From positions 1 to 64,000 of the forward strand of contig CAVXNM010000078.1 in assembly GCA_963763115.1 (NCBI GenBank): a DNA stretch of 64,000 nt, in the 5' to 3' direction. The stretch's first letter is position 1; each line of letters begins with the position of its first letter. The notes under the pieces were generated by a model. It was given only the letters and a program-made list of their open reading frames with translations. It did not search any database and had not been told where the DNA came from. The stretch is from CAVQCA01 sp963763115 (GTDB lineage: Bacteria > Pseudomonadota > Gammaproteobacteria > UBA9214). Below, one piece after another: positions 1 through 9,326 of the stretch. The position numbers and the translations under genes are program-made.

Positions 1-139
1 CTGCGCACTGAAACCTCGGGTCAGGGCATGGCAACCTTGCGACAATCAACCAGTTAAAGGGGTTCACCGATACCGTTGCGGCGCGCTTGCTGTATGATTC
101 GTGGCGGAGAGTTTAGCGAAAAACAAGAATTCGCCCTTG

Positions 140-1282
140 ATGGACACCTCAAACGCCACAAGATTTCATATCGAACCGGTTTCCTGCCCGAGACACCTCA
201 ATGAGTTTATCGAGGTTCCCTGGGCGATTTACCGCGATGACCCGCGCTGGGTGCCGCCGCTGCTGTTCGAGCAGAAACAGCGCCTGACCTCCAAAAACCC
301 CTTTTTCGAGCACGCCCGCTGGCAGGCCTGGGTTGCGCGGCAGAACGGCCGCACCGTCGGACGCATCAGTGCCCAGATCGACCGGCTCTACCAGGAACGG
401 CATGACCGAAAGGTCGGGTATTTCGGCATGCTTGAGACCAGGGACGATAGCGAACTGTTCTCCTCCCTGCTGCAGACCGCCGAAAACTGGCTGTGCGATC
501 AGGGTATGCAGCAGGTGCGCGGCCCCTTCAACCTGTCGGTCAATGAGGAATGCGGGTTGCTGGTGGATGGCTTCGATACCCCGCCGAGTATAATGATGGG
601 ACATGCACGACCTTATTATGGCCGGCAGGTCGAGGCGGCCGGCTACGCCGGAGCGAAGGATCTGCTGGCCTATTACATCGCCCCGGACTTCGACGCGCCG
701 CGCATCATGACACGGCTGGCCGAAAAGGCCGCGCAGCAGGTACGCGTGCGCCGACTGCGGCGCAAGCAACTCAAGCAGGAGCTGGAAATCCTGCGCGACA
801 TCTTCAACGACGCCTGGTTCAACAACTGGGGGTTCGTTCCCTTTACCGAGGCCGAATTCGCCGATATCGGTGAACTGCTGACACTGCTGGTCGATGACGA
901 CTTCGTGCAGATCGCCGAGATCGACGACCGGCCGGTAGCGATGATCGTCGCCCTGCCCAACATCAACGAAATCATCCAGGACCTGAACGGCCGGCTGCTG
1001 CCGTTTGGCTGGCTCAGGCTGCTGTGGCGCCTGAAAGTTCGCTATCCGACCACCGCGCGGGTGCCTCTGATGGGGGTGCGCCGGGAATACCAGCATACCC
1101 GGCTGGGCCCGGCGCTGGCCTTCATGGTCATCGACGCCGTGCGCCAGGGTCTCATCCGGCGGGGCATCCGCGGCGTCGAATTGTCCTGGATACTTGAAGA
1201 CAACGACGGTATGCGCAACATTATCGAAACCATCGGTGGCAGGGCCTACAAGCGTTACCGCATCTACGAAAAAAATCTCTGA
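140..1282 (+). CDS. GNAT-superfamily N-acyltransferase, ceramide-synthase-like (bCerS type)
   Basis: A soluble protein of about 380 residues with a GNAT-like fold. It has the conserved N-terminal block FIEVPWAIYRDDPRWVPPL (about residues 23-41), a central GPFNLSVNEECGLLVDGFD segment (from about residue 128) and a C-terminal acyl-CoA-binding-like stretch around residue 312. This large GNAT family is often annotated only as acetyltransferase, and the bacterial ceramide synthase bCerS of Caulobacter is a GNAT-family protein. The lipid kinase and Tam41-like genes nearby and the serine palmitoyltransferase-like gene downstream make an N-acyl transfer to a sphingoid base plausible, but this is inference. 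I chose ATG 140; an in-frame GTG at 101 adds 13 residues with no better ribosome site. The next gene begins 8 bp after the stop. Confidence 0.8.
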   Translation: MDTSNATRFHIEPVSCPRHLNEFIEVPWAIYRDDPRWVPPLLFEQKQRLTSKNPFFEHARWQAWVARQNGRTVGRISAQIDRLYQERHDRKVGYFGMLETRDDSELFSSLLQTAENWLCDQGMQQVRGPFNLSVNEECGLLVDGFDTPPSIMMGHARPYYGRQVEAAGYAGAKDLLAYYIAPDFDAPRIMTRLAEKAAQQVRVRRLRRKQLKQELEILRDIFNDAWFNNWGFVPFTEAEFADIGELLTLLVDDDFVQIAEIDDRPVAMIVALPNINEIIQDLNGRLLPFGWLRLLWRLKVRYPTTARVPLMGVRREYQHTRLGPALAFMVIDAVRQGLIRRGIRGVELSWILEDNDGMRNIIETIGGRAYKRYRIYEKNL

Positions 1283-1290
1283 CTGAGGCC

Positions 1291-2103
1291 ATGTCAGACT
1301 CCGCCCGGCAAAAACCCTATACCGCAATCATTCTGGCCGGCGAACGCGGCCCCGGCGACCCGCTGGTGGAACATGCCAGCGCCTGCTGCAAGGCGATGGT
1401 CGAGATCGACGGAACCCCGATGATCTTCAGGGTATTGGCGGCCCTCGAAAGTGCCGCGCAGGTGGGCCGGTGCATTTTGTCAGGTCCGGGGTATGAGAAA
1501 ATGGCGGTCGGTTCCCCGCTCATCCGGATGATTGAAACGGGATCCGTCGACTGGTGCGAACCCCAGGCGACACCCAGCACCAGCGCCTACAACGCAATGC
1601 AGCTGGTCCCCGCCGACCTGCCCGTGCTGGTGACCACCGCCGACCACCCCTTGCTGACTGCCGAGATTGTCGACCACTTTTGCGGCCATAGCGTGACGCG
1701 CGGCGTCGATGCAACCGTGGGACTGGCACCCTATGGCCTGGTCAAAGCGGCTTATCCGGACATGAAGAAAACCGTCCTGCGTTTCAGGGACGGAGATTAT
1801 TGCGGCTGCAACCTGTTTGCCTTCCTGACTGCGGAGGGGCGGCACATGGCCGACTACTGGCGGCGGGTGGAAACACAGCGCAAAAATCCGGTCAGGATTA
1901 TCCGGATTCTGGGCTGGGGGGCGGTGATCAGATACCTGCTGGGTCGGCTGACACTGCAGAATGCACTCGAGTCCCTGTCACGGCGTCTGCACCTCAAACT
2001 CGGGGCGGTCATCCTGCCTTTTGCGGAAGCGGCCGTCGACATTGATTCGATTGCCGATCACGATATCGTGCAGAAGAAGCTTTCGCAGCAGGCAAAACCC
2101 TAG
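1291..2103 (+). CDS. MobA-like NTP transferase
   Basis: A 270-residue nucleotidyltransferase of the MobA/GT-A type. The N-terminal nucleotide-binding loop reads AIILAGERGPGDPL (residues 12-25), followed by a lysine-containing KAMVEIDGTPMI strand, and TTADHPLL near residue 115 is the acidic metal-binding strand. Such enzymes activate a phosphorylated headgroup or sugar with CTP or GTP. The gene lies 8 bp after the GNAT gene, so the two are probably co-transcribed. The substrate cannot be read from the sequence. With lipid-modifying neighbours, a nucleotide-activated headgroup is more likely than molybdopterin, and the protein lacks the short molybdopterin-type context. The stop codon is followed directly by a half copy of the dispersed ATGGCCACGG repeat. 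Confidence 0.8.
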   Translation: MSDSARQKPYTAIILAGERGPGDPLVEHASACCKAMVEIDGTPMIFRVLAALESAAQVGRCILSGPGYEKMAVGSPLIRMIETGSVDWCEPQATPSTSAYNAMQLVPADLPVLVTTADHPLLTAEIVDHFCGHSVTRGVDATVGLAPYGLVKAAYPDMKKTVLRFRDGDYCGCNLFAFLTAEGRHMADYWRRVETQRKNPVRIIRILGWGAVIRYLLGRLTLQNALESLSRRLHLKLGAVILPFAEAAVDIDSIADHDIVQKKLSQQAKP

Positions 2104-2104
2104 C

Positions 2105-2140
2105 ATGGCCACAGAATCCACGGTAGAACACGGAAATAAT
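2105..2140 (+). repeat. Half copy of the ATGGCCACGG terminal-repeat family
   Basis: Starts ATGGCCACAGAATCCACGG and continues with an AACACGGAAATAAT tail, one base after the stop of the nucleotidyltransferase gene. It matches the left ends of the full elements at 4295 and 21469. No right end is visible before 2270. Confidence 0.6.
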
Positions 2141-2269
2141 CACCATTAACCCAATCATTGCATCAATGCAGCCGGTCTTCGCTGCGCTCAGCGCCAACCT
2201 ACGGAGAAGTGCGCGATCTCTCCTCTTTTGACGCCCCGCATGAATCCGGATCGTCATTGCAGGATGCGG

Positions 2270-3202
2270 TTACGGGCGGTTGATCTCCAACCGGCTTGTT
2301 CCCTGCGTAACAAACCTATCCGTTTCAGCGGTATAACCGCGCACTTCGAGTTCAAGCGCCCAGGCGGCATCCGACGCGTGCACGGAATAGAGGTGGTACT
2401 GCGCCATGCGGCCGGTTTTGAGGCCGATGGACGAGGCCGAAGGTATGCCGAATACCGGCACATGCGTGCCGGGAATCTCGATGCGGCTATGCACCGAACG
2501 GTGCCGGTGGCCGTGGAGCACCAGTTCCGCACCCTGCCGGGCGATCACGGCGCATAAGCGCGCCGCGTCCGTCAGCCGCTTGCGCCAGCGCTCCTCGCCC
2601 GGGACCGGCGGATGATGCAGCAGTACCACGCGAAACAGTCCCTGTCCCCGGGTCTGCTCAAGCAGCCGTTCCAGACGCACCAGCTGGCTGTCGCCGAGAC
2701 GGCCTGTCGCAAGCAGCGGCGCGGAGGGCCGCGCGCTGGACAGACCGATGAAGGCCACCGGGCCGCGCACCCGCAGGCTGGGGAAAACGCTCTCGGCCGG
2801 GTCCACCCGCCCGCCGCGGGGAGCGTCATCCGATACCAGGTAAGGTTGCCACCGGGACAGCCCCTGCGCCCAGGAAACCGGCACATAGGCGTCATGGTTT
2901 CCCGGCACGACCGTGACCTCGCTCGGGCTGCCAAGCGAATCCAGCCACTCACGCGCCTGGCGAAACTCATCCGGCAATGCGATCTGCGTCAGGTCGCCGG
3001 TGATCACCGTGTGTCCGGGACGGATCCCGAGCAGGTCCCGCCTCAGCGCTTCCAGCACCTCGCGGCGGTGTTCCAAGCGACGTCGCCGGCGCCAGGAGAG
3101 ATAGCCCAACAGGCGTTTGTTGGCCAGATCACGCCAGTGCGCACCGTCCAGCGACGACAGATGGGGATCGGACAGCTGGGCAAAAGTCAGTGTATTTTCC
3201 AT
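2270..3202 (-). CDS. Calcineurin-like metallophosphoesterase
   Basis: A 310-residue cytoplasmic phosphoesterase with every metal-binding block of the calcineurin-like family in order: AQLSDPHLSS (residues 8-17), VITGDLTQ (about 66), VVPGNHDAY (about 98), LLHHPPVPGEE (about 192) and LVLHGHRHR near the C-terminus. These give the usual D-x-H, GD, GNHD, H and GHxH ligands for a two-metal site. It is transcribed away from the lipid kinase gene, with only 60 bp between the starts. The substrate is unknown. In this setting it could remove a phosphate from a lipid or headgroup intermediate, or act as a CpdA-like phosphodiesterase. There is no signal peptide. Confidence 0.85.
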   Translation of the reverse strand: MENTLTFAQLSDPHLSSLDGAHWRDLANKRLLGYLSWRRRRRLEHRREVLEALRRDLLGIRPGHTVITGDLTQIALPDEFRQAREWLDSLGSPSEVTVVPGNHDAYVPVSWAQGLSRWQPYLVSDDAPRGGRVDPAESVFPSLRVRGPVAFIGLSSARPSAPLLATGRLGDSQLVRLERLLEQTRGQGLFRVVLLHHPPVPGEERWRKRLTDAARLCAVIARQGAELVLHGHRHRSVHSRIEIPGTHVPVFGIPSASSIGLKTGRMAQYHLYSVHASDAAWALELEVRGYTAETDRFVTQGTSRLEINRP

Positions 3203-3262
3203 CGTTTATCCGTTTGCTTGCCGTTGGCCGGGCGGTAAACTCATGGCCAGATCAATCACATC

Positions 3263-4291
3263 ATGAACGGTACCGACCACACCAGCCCATCGACCGCGCC
3301 TGACCCCGGAGAACTCTCCGGCAAGGGTGGACGGCCGGTTGGACTGATCAGCAACCCCCACAGCGGGCGCAACCGCAAACAACTGCGGGCCATTGATAAC
3401 ATTGTCGCAAATCACCCCCGGGTTCACCATTGCCCGACCCCGGGACCAGCCGACATACCCACCGCCCTGGCCACGCTGGCGGAACGCTCCGTAGCGGTAC
3501 TGGCCATCAACGGCGGCGATGGCACCGTGGCCCGGGTTTTCACCCACCTGCTGGAGGATGCACCGTTCGAACGCCTGCCGCTGATCGCCCTGCTGCCCGG
3601 TGGTACCACCAATATGAATGCCGGTGACGTCGGCCTGCGCGGCAGCCTCGCCAGTGCGGTACAGCGACTCTGCCGCTGGGCGGATGACGACCGCAACGAA
3701 GGCCGGCTGCTGCGGCGTGCGATTCTGCGGGTAGACCCGGGCGCCGGCCAGCCCGCGACGTACGGCATGTTTTTCGGCACCGGAGCGATCATCCACGGCA
3801 TCGAATACTGCCGTGCCCGCCTGCACACCAGGGGCGTCGCCAATGAAATCGGACCGGGCCTGGCCATGGTCAGGACGCTGTGGGGCATCGCGCGGGGCGA
3901 TCGCCGTTTCGCCCGGCCGGTGGTCGTCTCCGTGGCCTTAGACAACGCGCCGCCGGCGCCAGCGGAAGACGTTCTCATCCTGCTGGTAAGCAGCCTGGAA
4001 CGGCTGTTACTGGGCATGCGCCCCTACTGGGGAATAGAGCGCGCACCACTGCACGTCAGCATGATCCGTGCGGGTGCGCACCACCTGCTGCGCAACCTGC
4101 CGGCTCTGCTGCGCGGCAAGCCGGGCCGCCATGCTGACGATGCGGCGGGCTATCAAAGCCGCAACGTCACGCGTATCAGTCTGACCCTGGACGGCCCCTA
4201 CACACTCGACGGCGAGATGTACCAGGCCAGCCGCGCGGCGGGGCCAGTGTGCATCGGCGCCGCCGGCCCGGTCACCTTTATCCGCCTCTGA
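3263..4291 (+). CDS. Diacylglycerol-kinase-family lipid kinase
   Basis: A 342-residue protein with the DAGK catalytic domain: LISNPHSGRNR (residues 28-38), the nucleotide loop AINGGDGTVARV (about 81-92) and LLPGGTTNMNA (about 110-120). The last two are the GGDGT and GGTxN signatures of the YegS/DgkB/sphingosine-kinase family. These enzymes phosphorylate the hydroxyl of a neutral lipid. In Caulobacter a kinase of this domain family (CpgB) phosphorylates ceramide. The SPT-like and GNAT genes in this window make ceramide or a sphingoid base a candidate substrate, with diacylglycerol as the alternative. It is followed by a full dispersed repeat element and then the Tam41-like gene. Confidence 0.85.
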   Translation: MNGTDHTSPSTAPDPGELSGKGGRPVGLISNPHSGRNRKQLRAIDNIVANHPRVHHCPTPGPADIPTALATLAERSVAVLAINGGDGTVARVFTHLLEDAPFERLPLIALLPGGTTNMNAGDVGLRGSLASAVQRLCRWADDDRNEGRLLRRAILRVDPGAGQPATYGMFFGTGAIIHGIEYCRARLHTRGVANEIGPGLAMVRTLWGIARGDRRFARPVVVSVALDNAPPAPAEDVLILLVSSLERLLLGMRPYWGIERAPLHVSMIRAGAHHLLRNLPALLRGKPGRHADDAAGYQSRNVTRISLTLDGPYTLDGEMYQASRAAGPVCIGAAGPVTFIRL

Positions 4292-4294
4292 TAA

Positions 4295-4450
4295 ATGACC
4301 ACGGAATACACGGGAAACACGGAAAGTAAAAATGTGAAGAGTGTGAAGTGAAAAGGGCGATTGATAACGTTGGGCTGTACGCACCCAGTGCGGTGGAAGA
4401 ATTGATTTATGAATGGCTATTTCCGTGGGTTCAGTGGATTCCGTGGCCAT
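4295..4450. repeat. Full 156-bp dispersed element with terminal inverted repeats
   Basis: Begins ATGACCACGGAATACACGGG and ends TCAGTGGATTCCGTGGCCAT. The ends are imperfect inverted repeats of about 31 bp. The interior (GTAAAAATGTGAAGAGTGTG and onwards) has no coding potential. It fills almost all the gap between the lipid kinase and the Tam41-like gene. The organisation matches the copy at 21469-21604. Confidence 0.65.
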
Positions 4451-4460
4451 TCAATAGTAA

Positions 4461-5429
4461 ATGAGAACATCATGCCGTGTCATGAACTCCGGAATCACCA
4501 CTAATTCCATGTTACAAGCCGCACCGCCGGATTCGCCTGCACTGCATGTCCTCGTCGAGGCGCTGCGCCGGCGCCATGGCGAGGCGGTCAACGCCATCCT
4601 GTTTTACGGTTCCTGTCTGCGCAGCGGCGATCTTTTCGACGGTTTGGTTGACCTGTACCTGATCGTCGACAGTTACACGGCCTGCTATGCGCGCAAGGCC
4701 CGCGCGCTGGCCAACTGGCTGCTGCCGCCCAATGTGTTTTATACCGAGATCCGCCTAGCGGATCGGGTCGTGCGCGCGAAATATGCCGTGCTTTCGAGTG
4801 CCGATCTGCGCAACGGCACCTCGCGACGCTGGTTCCACTCCTACCTGTGGGGCCGCTTCACCCAACCCACCGCCCTTGCCTGGTGCCGGGATGACGCCGC
4901 CCGCCGGCTGATCGAGGCAAGCCTGGCGAGTGCCCGGCAAACCTTCCTGGATCGGGTGCTGCCCCGGCTGCCAACCGCCGGCCGGGTGCGTGACCTCTGG
5001 CAGCAGGGACTGCAGCTGAGCTATGGTGCGGAACTGCGGGCGGAATCCGCAGGGCGCTCCGCCGAACTGACAGCGGCGGCGGTGGATTATTATGTCGCGT
5101 CGACCCGTGAAGTTGCCGCCTCGTTGCGTTATCCGCTGGTCCTCGAGGGTAACGGCGCCGATACCCGTTATCGCGCCGAAATACCCGCACTCAACCGCGG
5201 TTTGGGCCGTGCCGCCTGGATGCTGCGGGCCGCGCAGGGCAAGCTGCTCTCGGTGACGCGCCTGCTGAAGGCGCTGTTTACCTTCGAAGGCGGCCTCGAT
5301 TACATCGCCTGGAAACTGGAACGCCATTCCGGGCAGCGGATTGAAATCCCTTCCCGCGTGCGACGCTACCCGTTGATCTTTGTCTGGGGTCTGTTCTGGC
5401 GTCTCTACCGGCGTGGCGTATTCCGCTGA
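4461..5429 (+). CDS. Tam41-like nucleotidyltransferase (candidate CDP-lipid synthase)
   Basis: A 322-residue protein. FYGSCLRSGDLFDGLVDLYL (about residues 48-67) is a nucleotidyltransferase G-S motif followed by the D-L metal strand. It is followed by VRAKYAVLSSADL (about 104-116) and YLWGRFTQP (about 128-136). The same order of elements (YGSG, DLIFGV, KYGVxS, AGRLxKP) is what I know from the mitochondrial CDP-diacylglycerol synthase Tam41. I therefore infer a cytidylyltransferase acting on a phosphorylated lipid, the expected step after the kinase next door. No transmembrane segments are obvious except a hydrophobic C-terminal patch (IFVWGLFWRLY). Alternative starts lie at 4482 and 4509; the start is only 10 bp after the repeat element. 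Confidence 0.65.
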   Translation: MRTSCRVMNSGITTNSMLQAAPPDSPALHVLVEALRRRHGEAVNAILFYGSCLRSGDLFDGLVDLYLIVDSYTACYARKARALANWLLPPNVFYTEIRLADRVVRAKYAVLSSADLRNGTSRRWFHSYLWGRFTQPTALAWCRDDAARRLIEASLASARQTFLDRVLPRLPTAGRVRDLWQQGLQLSYGAELRAESAGRSAELTAAAVDYYVASTREVAASLRYPLVLEGNGADTRYRAEIPALNRGLGRAAWMLRAAQGKLLSVTRLLKALFTFEGGLDYIAWKLERHSGQRIEIPSRVRRYPLIFVWGLFWRLYRRGVFR

Positions 5430-5583
5430 CGGCGCTGTCAACGGGTTTGCCAGCTCATCGCAGGATGCCGGGCTGCCGTGATCGCGCAGGCACGTTTCTC
5501 CTGGCAACCGGGTGCAAGTTGACGGCAAAATAAGCCGCAGCCTATAGTACACGCCTTCGTTTACACCCCCCTGAATCTTCCGA

Positions 5584-7323
5584 ATGCGCTTACTCCTTAC
5601 GCTGTTAAGAGCTTATCCCTGGCGGACGGCTCTTGCCATGGTTGCCATTTTGTTCGCGGGCATCGCCGATGGAGCCGGCATAACTGCGTTGCTACCCCTG
5701 CTGAAGCTCGCCACCGCGACGCACCCTGCCGGTCAGGCTGACATACTGCCGGAGATCCCCGCCGCCGCCGGCGCCAGGGAAGGCGTTCACATGGAAGAAT
5801 TCGTTGTCAATGCCCTGTCCCTCGTGGGACTGGAGCCGACCCTCGGCGTACTGCTGATCGTTGTCGTCGGCTTCATCACCATCAGAAGCATCCTGCTGCT
5901 GATCGCCAACCGGCACGTCGGCTATTCTGCGGCGCATATCGCCACCGAATTGCGCCTGTCAATCCTGCGGGCCGTACTCGCGACCCAGTGGAAATACTTT
6001 CTGAACAAACCGATCGGGAAGCTTGCCAACTCAATGGCCACCGAGGCGAGCCGCTCCGCGCAAGCGTATGTATTCGGCGTGACCATGATCGCCATGATTG
6101 TGCAATCCATGGTCTACATGGCGATTTCACTGGCGGTTTCCTGGAGAGCTACCCTCGCATGTCTTGGTATCGCCCTGGTCCTCATCGCCGCTTCCCACAT
6201 CATGGTCAGGATGTCCAAGTATGCCGGCAAGCGCGAGACCCAGTTAAACAAATCACTGATCGCCCGCCTCACGGATACCCTGCAATCGGTCAAGTCACTC
6301 AAGGCGATGGCGCGGGAGGACCTGGCGGATAAGGTACTCAGCGCGGAAACCACCAAGCTGAACGAGGCGTTGCGAAGACAGGTTCTCAGCAAGGAAATGC
6401 TCGATGCCGTACTGACGCCCGTAACCGCCATGGTCATCGCTGCCGGCATCTACATCGGGCTGGGCAAATGGGAAATGCCGCTGGCCTCGGTAGTGGTCCT
6501 GGTGATCCTGCTGGGACGTGTGCTCGGACAAATGGGCAAGATCCAGAAACAGTACCAGAAGATGGTGACCCTGGAGAGCGCCTTCTGGTCTTTGCGCAAA
6601 TCCATCAAACAGGCCGAGAAGTTCAGGGAGGTCCTGGAAGGAGCCGAGCAACCAAGGCTTGAATCCGCAATCCGGCTGAACGGGGTATCCTTCGCCTACG
6701 GCGACAAGCAGGTATTGCAGGATATCTCGCTGACGATTCCGACCCGTTCCCTGACGACGATAATCGGATCCTCGGGGGCCGGCAAAACCACCCTGGTGGA
6801 TCTGGTCATCGGGCTCTACAAGCCCGATTCCGGTGCGGTCTGTCTGGACGACATCCCGTTGACGCGCATCGATCTCAAGCAATGGCGACACAAGCTGGGA
6901 TATGTACCCCAGGAACAGTTGCTGCTGCATGACAGTATCCTGACAAACGTCACACTCGGCGATCCACAACTCACGGAGGCGGATGCCGAATACGCCCTGA
7001 GAGCGGCGCATGCATGGGAATTCGTGAGCGAACTCCCCGAGGGCATGCACAGCAGCGTGGGAGAACGCGGCACCAAACTTTCAGGAGGACAGCGCCAGCG
7101 CATCATGATTGCCCGCGCACTGGTGCACCGTCCTGAGGTCCTGATCCTGGACGAACCTACTAGCGCCCTCGACCCGGCCAGCGAGGCCATCATCATCCGG
7201 ACGCTGGAGGATCTGCGGCGCGACTACACCATCCTGGCCATCTCGCACCAGACAGCCCTGGCGGAGTCGGCTGACAAGACCTACCGGTTGCAGGATGGCC
7301 ACCTGGTTTCCGCCGTCGCGTAA
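5584..7323 (+). CDS. ABC transporter, fused permease and ATPase (lipid/glycan exporter type)
   Basis: A 579-residue half-transporter. An N-terminal membrane domain with several hydrophobic helices (starting TALAMVAILFAGIADGAGI) is followed by a nucleotide-binding domain with Walker A IIGSSGAGKTT (about 394-404), signature LSGGQRQR (about 498-505), Walker B VLILDEPTSALD (about 518-529) and a switch histidine in AISHQTAL. All catalytic residues are present. The layout is that of MsbA/PglK-type exporters, which flip lipid-linked saccharides across the inner membrane. It opens the sulfotransferase and glycosyltransferase island, so it is the best candidate to move the island's product. The start ATG 5584 precedes a typical helix-start MRLLLTLLRAYPW. 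Confidence 0.9.
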   Translation: MRLLLTLLRAYPWRTALAMVAILFAGIADGAGITALLPLLKLATATHPAGQADILPEIPAAAGAREGVHMEEFVVNALSLVGLEPTLGVLLIVVVGFITIRSILLLIANRHVGYSAAHIATELRLSILRAVLATQWKYFLNKPIGKLANSMATEASRSAQAYVFGVTMIAMIVQSMVYMAISLAVSWRATLACLGIALVLIAASHIMVRMSKYAGKRETQLNKSLIARLTDTLQSVKSLKAMAREDLADKVLSAETTKLNEALRRQVLSKEMLDAVLTPVTAMVIAAGIYIGLGKWEMPLASVVVLVILLGRVLGQMGKIQKQYQKMVTLESAFWSLRKSIKQAEKFREVLEGAEQPRLESAIRLNGVSFAYGDKQVLQDISLTIPTRSLTTIIGSSGAGKTTLVDLVIGLYKPDSGAVCLDDIPLTRIDLKQWRHKLGYVPQEQLLLHDSILTNVTLGDPQLTEADAEYALRAAHAWEFVSELPEGMHSSVGERGTKLSGGQRQRIMIARALVHRPEVLILDEPTSALDPASEAIIIRTLEDLRRDYTILAISHQTALAESADKTYRLQDGHLVSAVA

Positions 7324-7592
7324 ACAACGCCGAATGCGGATTGAATGCTTCCCTGCACGACGAGCCTGCAGGTGCAGTGGACCCCTGCCGATGCCTTATT
7401 GGTTTCCGGAGGCAAAGCCGGAGGATACAATCACTCGCGTTACAGAACATTCCGACCCGCTGAATATGAATTATTTGCGTTACACCGGCGGACGGCCGTA
7501 GCTAGCGAACACGTTCCGCCGCGCCTCATGGAACAGGTGGCGTGATATCATCCGGCTACTTGTCCGTACACTGAATCTCAAGGCCAGTCACC

Positions 7593-8342
7593 ATGTATTT
7601 CAACTATGACCATCTCGAGTTCCGCTATGAGCCCTACCCGATAGGGCTGGCAAAACCGCTGATCGAACCGGGTCTTTACAAGGAGATGCTGGCCGGCTAC
7701 CCGGACAGGGAATGGTTCATGTATCTCGAGAAGCTGGGCCACAAGTATTCACTTTCCGAACATTTCAATCCAAAAACATTCAGGAATTTTCTTGACGCCA
7801 ACCCGCTCTGGAACGATTTCAATCGCTGGATCAAGAGCCGCGACTTCACGCGGGGTGTTATCAACGCACTGGCCGAGCGGTCGCTGGACGTTGGCTACAA
7901 CCCCGACATGACGGTTTTCAACCAGTGGCGCAAGCGACTGACTCACAGGGGCCGCCTCAACTGCAGCGCCTCGCGCCTGATATCGCGATTCGAATTCTCC
8001 ATGCTGCCCGCCGACGGTGGCAACATCAAACCGCACACCGATTCCCCCTCGAAAATCATCACTCTGGTGGTATCCATGGTCGATGAAGGCGAATGGGATC
8101 CCGCCTTTGGCGGCGGGACGGATGTCAACCAGGCCAGGGATGTCCGGCACAACTTCAACCAGACCAATGAACAGGGCAGGTTCGAGGATATGGACGTCAT
8201 CGATACCTTTGAATTCACCCCTAACCAGGCGGTGATCTTCATCAGAACGTTCAATTCCTGGCATTCGGTGCGACCCATGACCGGCAAGGGCTCGGACGCC
8301 ATGCGCAAGACGCTGACCATCAATATCGAGGCGTTTGGATAG
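7593..8342 (+). CDS. 2-oxoglutarate/Fe(II)-dependent oxygenase
   Basis: A 249-residue protein with the double-stranded beta-helix iron site. The H-x-D pair is in IKPHTDSPSK (H148, D150), and the distal histidine and the 2-oxoglutarate arginine are in NSWHSVRPM (H224, R227). The family hydroxylates small molecules, sugars, lipids or side chains. It stands alone in a 269-bp/112-bp gap pattern between the exporter and a sulfotransferase on the other strand. A role in hydroxylating the island's glycan or lipid, giving a site for sulfation, is a reasonable guess but unproven. The island holds a second such oxygenase at about 19268-20225 that is not closely similar. Confidence 0.85.
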   Translation: MYFNYDHLEFRYEPYPIGLAKPLIEPGLYKEMLAGYPDREWFMYLEKLGHKYSLSEHFNPKTFRNFLDANPLWNDFNRWIKSRDFTRGVINALAERSLDVGYNPDMTVFNQWRKRLTHRGRLNCSASRLISRFEFSMLPADGGNIKPHTDSPSKIITLVVSMVDEGEWDPAFGGGTDVNQARDVRHNFNQTNEQGRFEDMDVIDTFEFTPNQAVIFIRTFNSWHSVRPMTGKGSDAMRKTLTINIEAFG

Positions 8343-8453
8343 GACGGAGGCGGGGAGCGCCTGCCACGGGAAAAAACCGGGTAGGAAACACACGGATCGA
8401 TTGTCTCGCAGACCCCGGCAACAGGGCTCCGGCATCCGGCCGCCCAACGCGGG

Positions 8454-9326
8454 TTAGCGTCGATCGGGATGCAGAAAACGTTTTAGTCTGGCAAGCAGGT
8501 GGCCCGCCTTGATCTTCGCGTTGGCGTGTTCCCGTTGTCGTTCCAGCGCCTGCCGGATATCGGCCTCGGCAAGGTTCAGCGCCTTTGCCGCCGCCGCAGG
8601 GCCGCCGAAGAAGGCGCATGCGCGCTTGATGACCTTGTTGATTCTGCGATCGTCCTTGAGCGACAGCGGCTTCTCCAGGTCGTACTCCTCCAGGTTGCGG
8701 CCTTGCGCGAGATTCTCGATGTAGTCGCGCGAATATTTTGAGATCCCGGCAACCGCGCCGATGTCGCGCGTGACATGCAGCAGGCGCATAAGCAGCTCGT
8801 CCAGCTCGGCTGCCTTGTTGACGAAGGGAAACGGGGCTTCCGGCGCCGGCACGCCAAGAAAGGAGCACAGCGGCTCCCAGCCTGCGCTGGTGGTGATATT
8901 CAACACCAGCAGCTTATCAGGACGGTCCCTGAAGAAATGTTTCACCCTGGCCTCGTGGTCGTGATAAGCCTGCCTGAACGCATCGCTGTCAAACGTCGTC
9001 CGCCCATACAGGCGCATCAGCAGTTCATTCCTGTCCGCGGCGCGGTCCCGCCTGACATCCTGCTTGCGTGACATGTCCCGCTCGATCGACCGCAGCCAGC
9101 CGTCGATATCCCTCACCGTGAGCAGGAACTTGCTGCCCGGGAATTCCTGGTCCAGCTCCTTGTACATGGCAGCGCTGACACCGGGCAGGGCAGCATCGAA
9201 GTCCGTTATACCTTTCCAGTTCAGCGGCAGCCGGATGGTGCGATAGCCGAGCACTCCCAGGGCGGCCTTGAGACTGGTCGTACCGGTTTTACCCAAACCG
9301 ACACAGAAGACTTTCTGGCGCGACAT
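8454..9326 (-). CDS. Sulfotransferase family protein (P-loop type, GKTGTTSL)
   Basis: A 290-residue cytoplasmic protein. KVFCVGLGKTGTTSL (residues 4-18) is the 5'-phosphosulfate loop for PAPS, and SKFLLTVRDIDGWLRS (about 65-80) is the 3'-phosphate-binding strand and helix. The architecture matches the sulfotransferase group in which the loop starts two or three residues after the N-terminus, as in the genes at 12913 and 17307. Those three look like one subfamily. Its start lies 237 bp from the divergent asparagine synthase. The acceptor is unknown. A GGAG-like ribosome site precedes the ATG. It is one of seven sulfotransferases in about 11 kb. Confidence 0.8.
   Translation of the reverse strand: MSRQKVFCVGLGKTGTTSLKAALGVLGYRTIRLPLNWKGITDFDAALPGVSAAMYKELDQEFPGSKFLLTVRDIDGWLRSIERDMSRKQDVRRDRAADRNELLMRLYGRTTFDSDAFRQAYHDHEARVKHFFRDRPDKLLVLNITTSAGWEPLCSFLGVPAPEAPFPFVNKAAELDELLMRLLHVTRDIGAVAGISKYSRDYIENLAQGRNLEEYDLEKPLSLKDDRRINKVIKRACAFFGGPAAAAKALNLAEADIRQALERQREHANAKIKAGHLLARLKRFLHPDRR

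Noticed and set aside
149..1327. A 392-codon minus-strand frame over the first gene
   Set aside because: It is antisense to the GNAT gene and shows no domain; the GNAT frame has conserved blocks.
7345..7545. A 66-codon frame between exporter and oxygenase
   Set aside because: Its composition is unlike the flanking genes, and there is no ribosome site.
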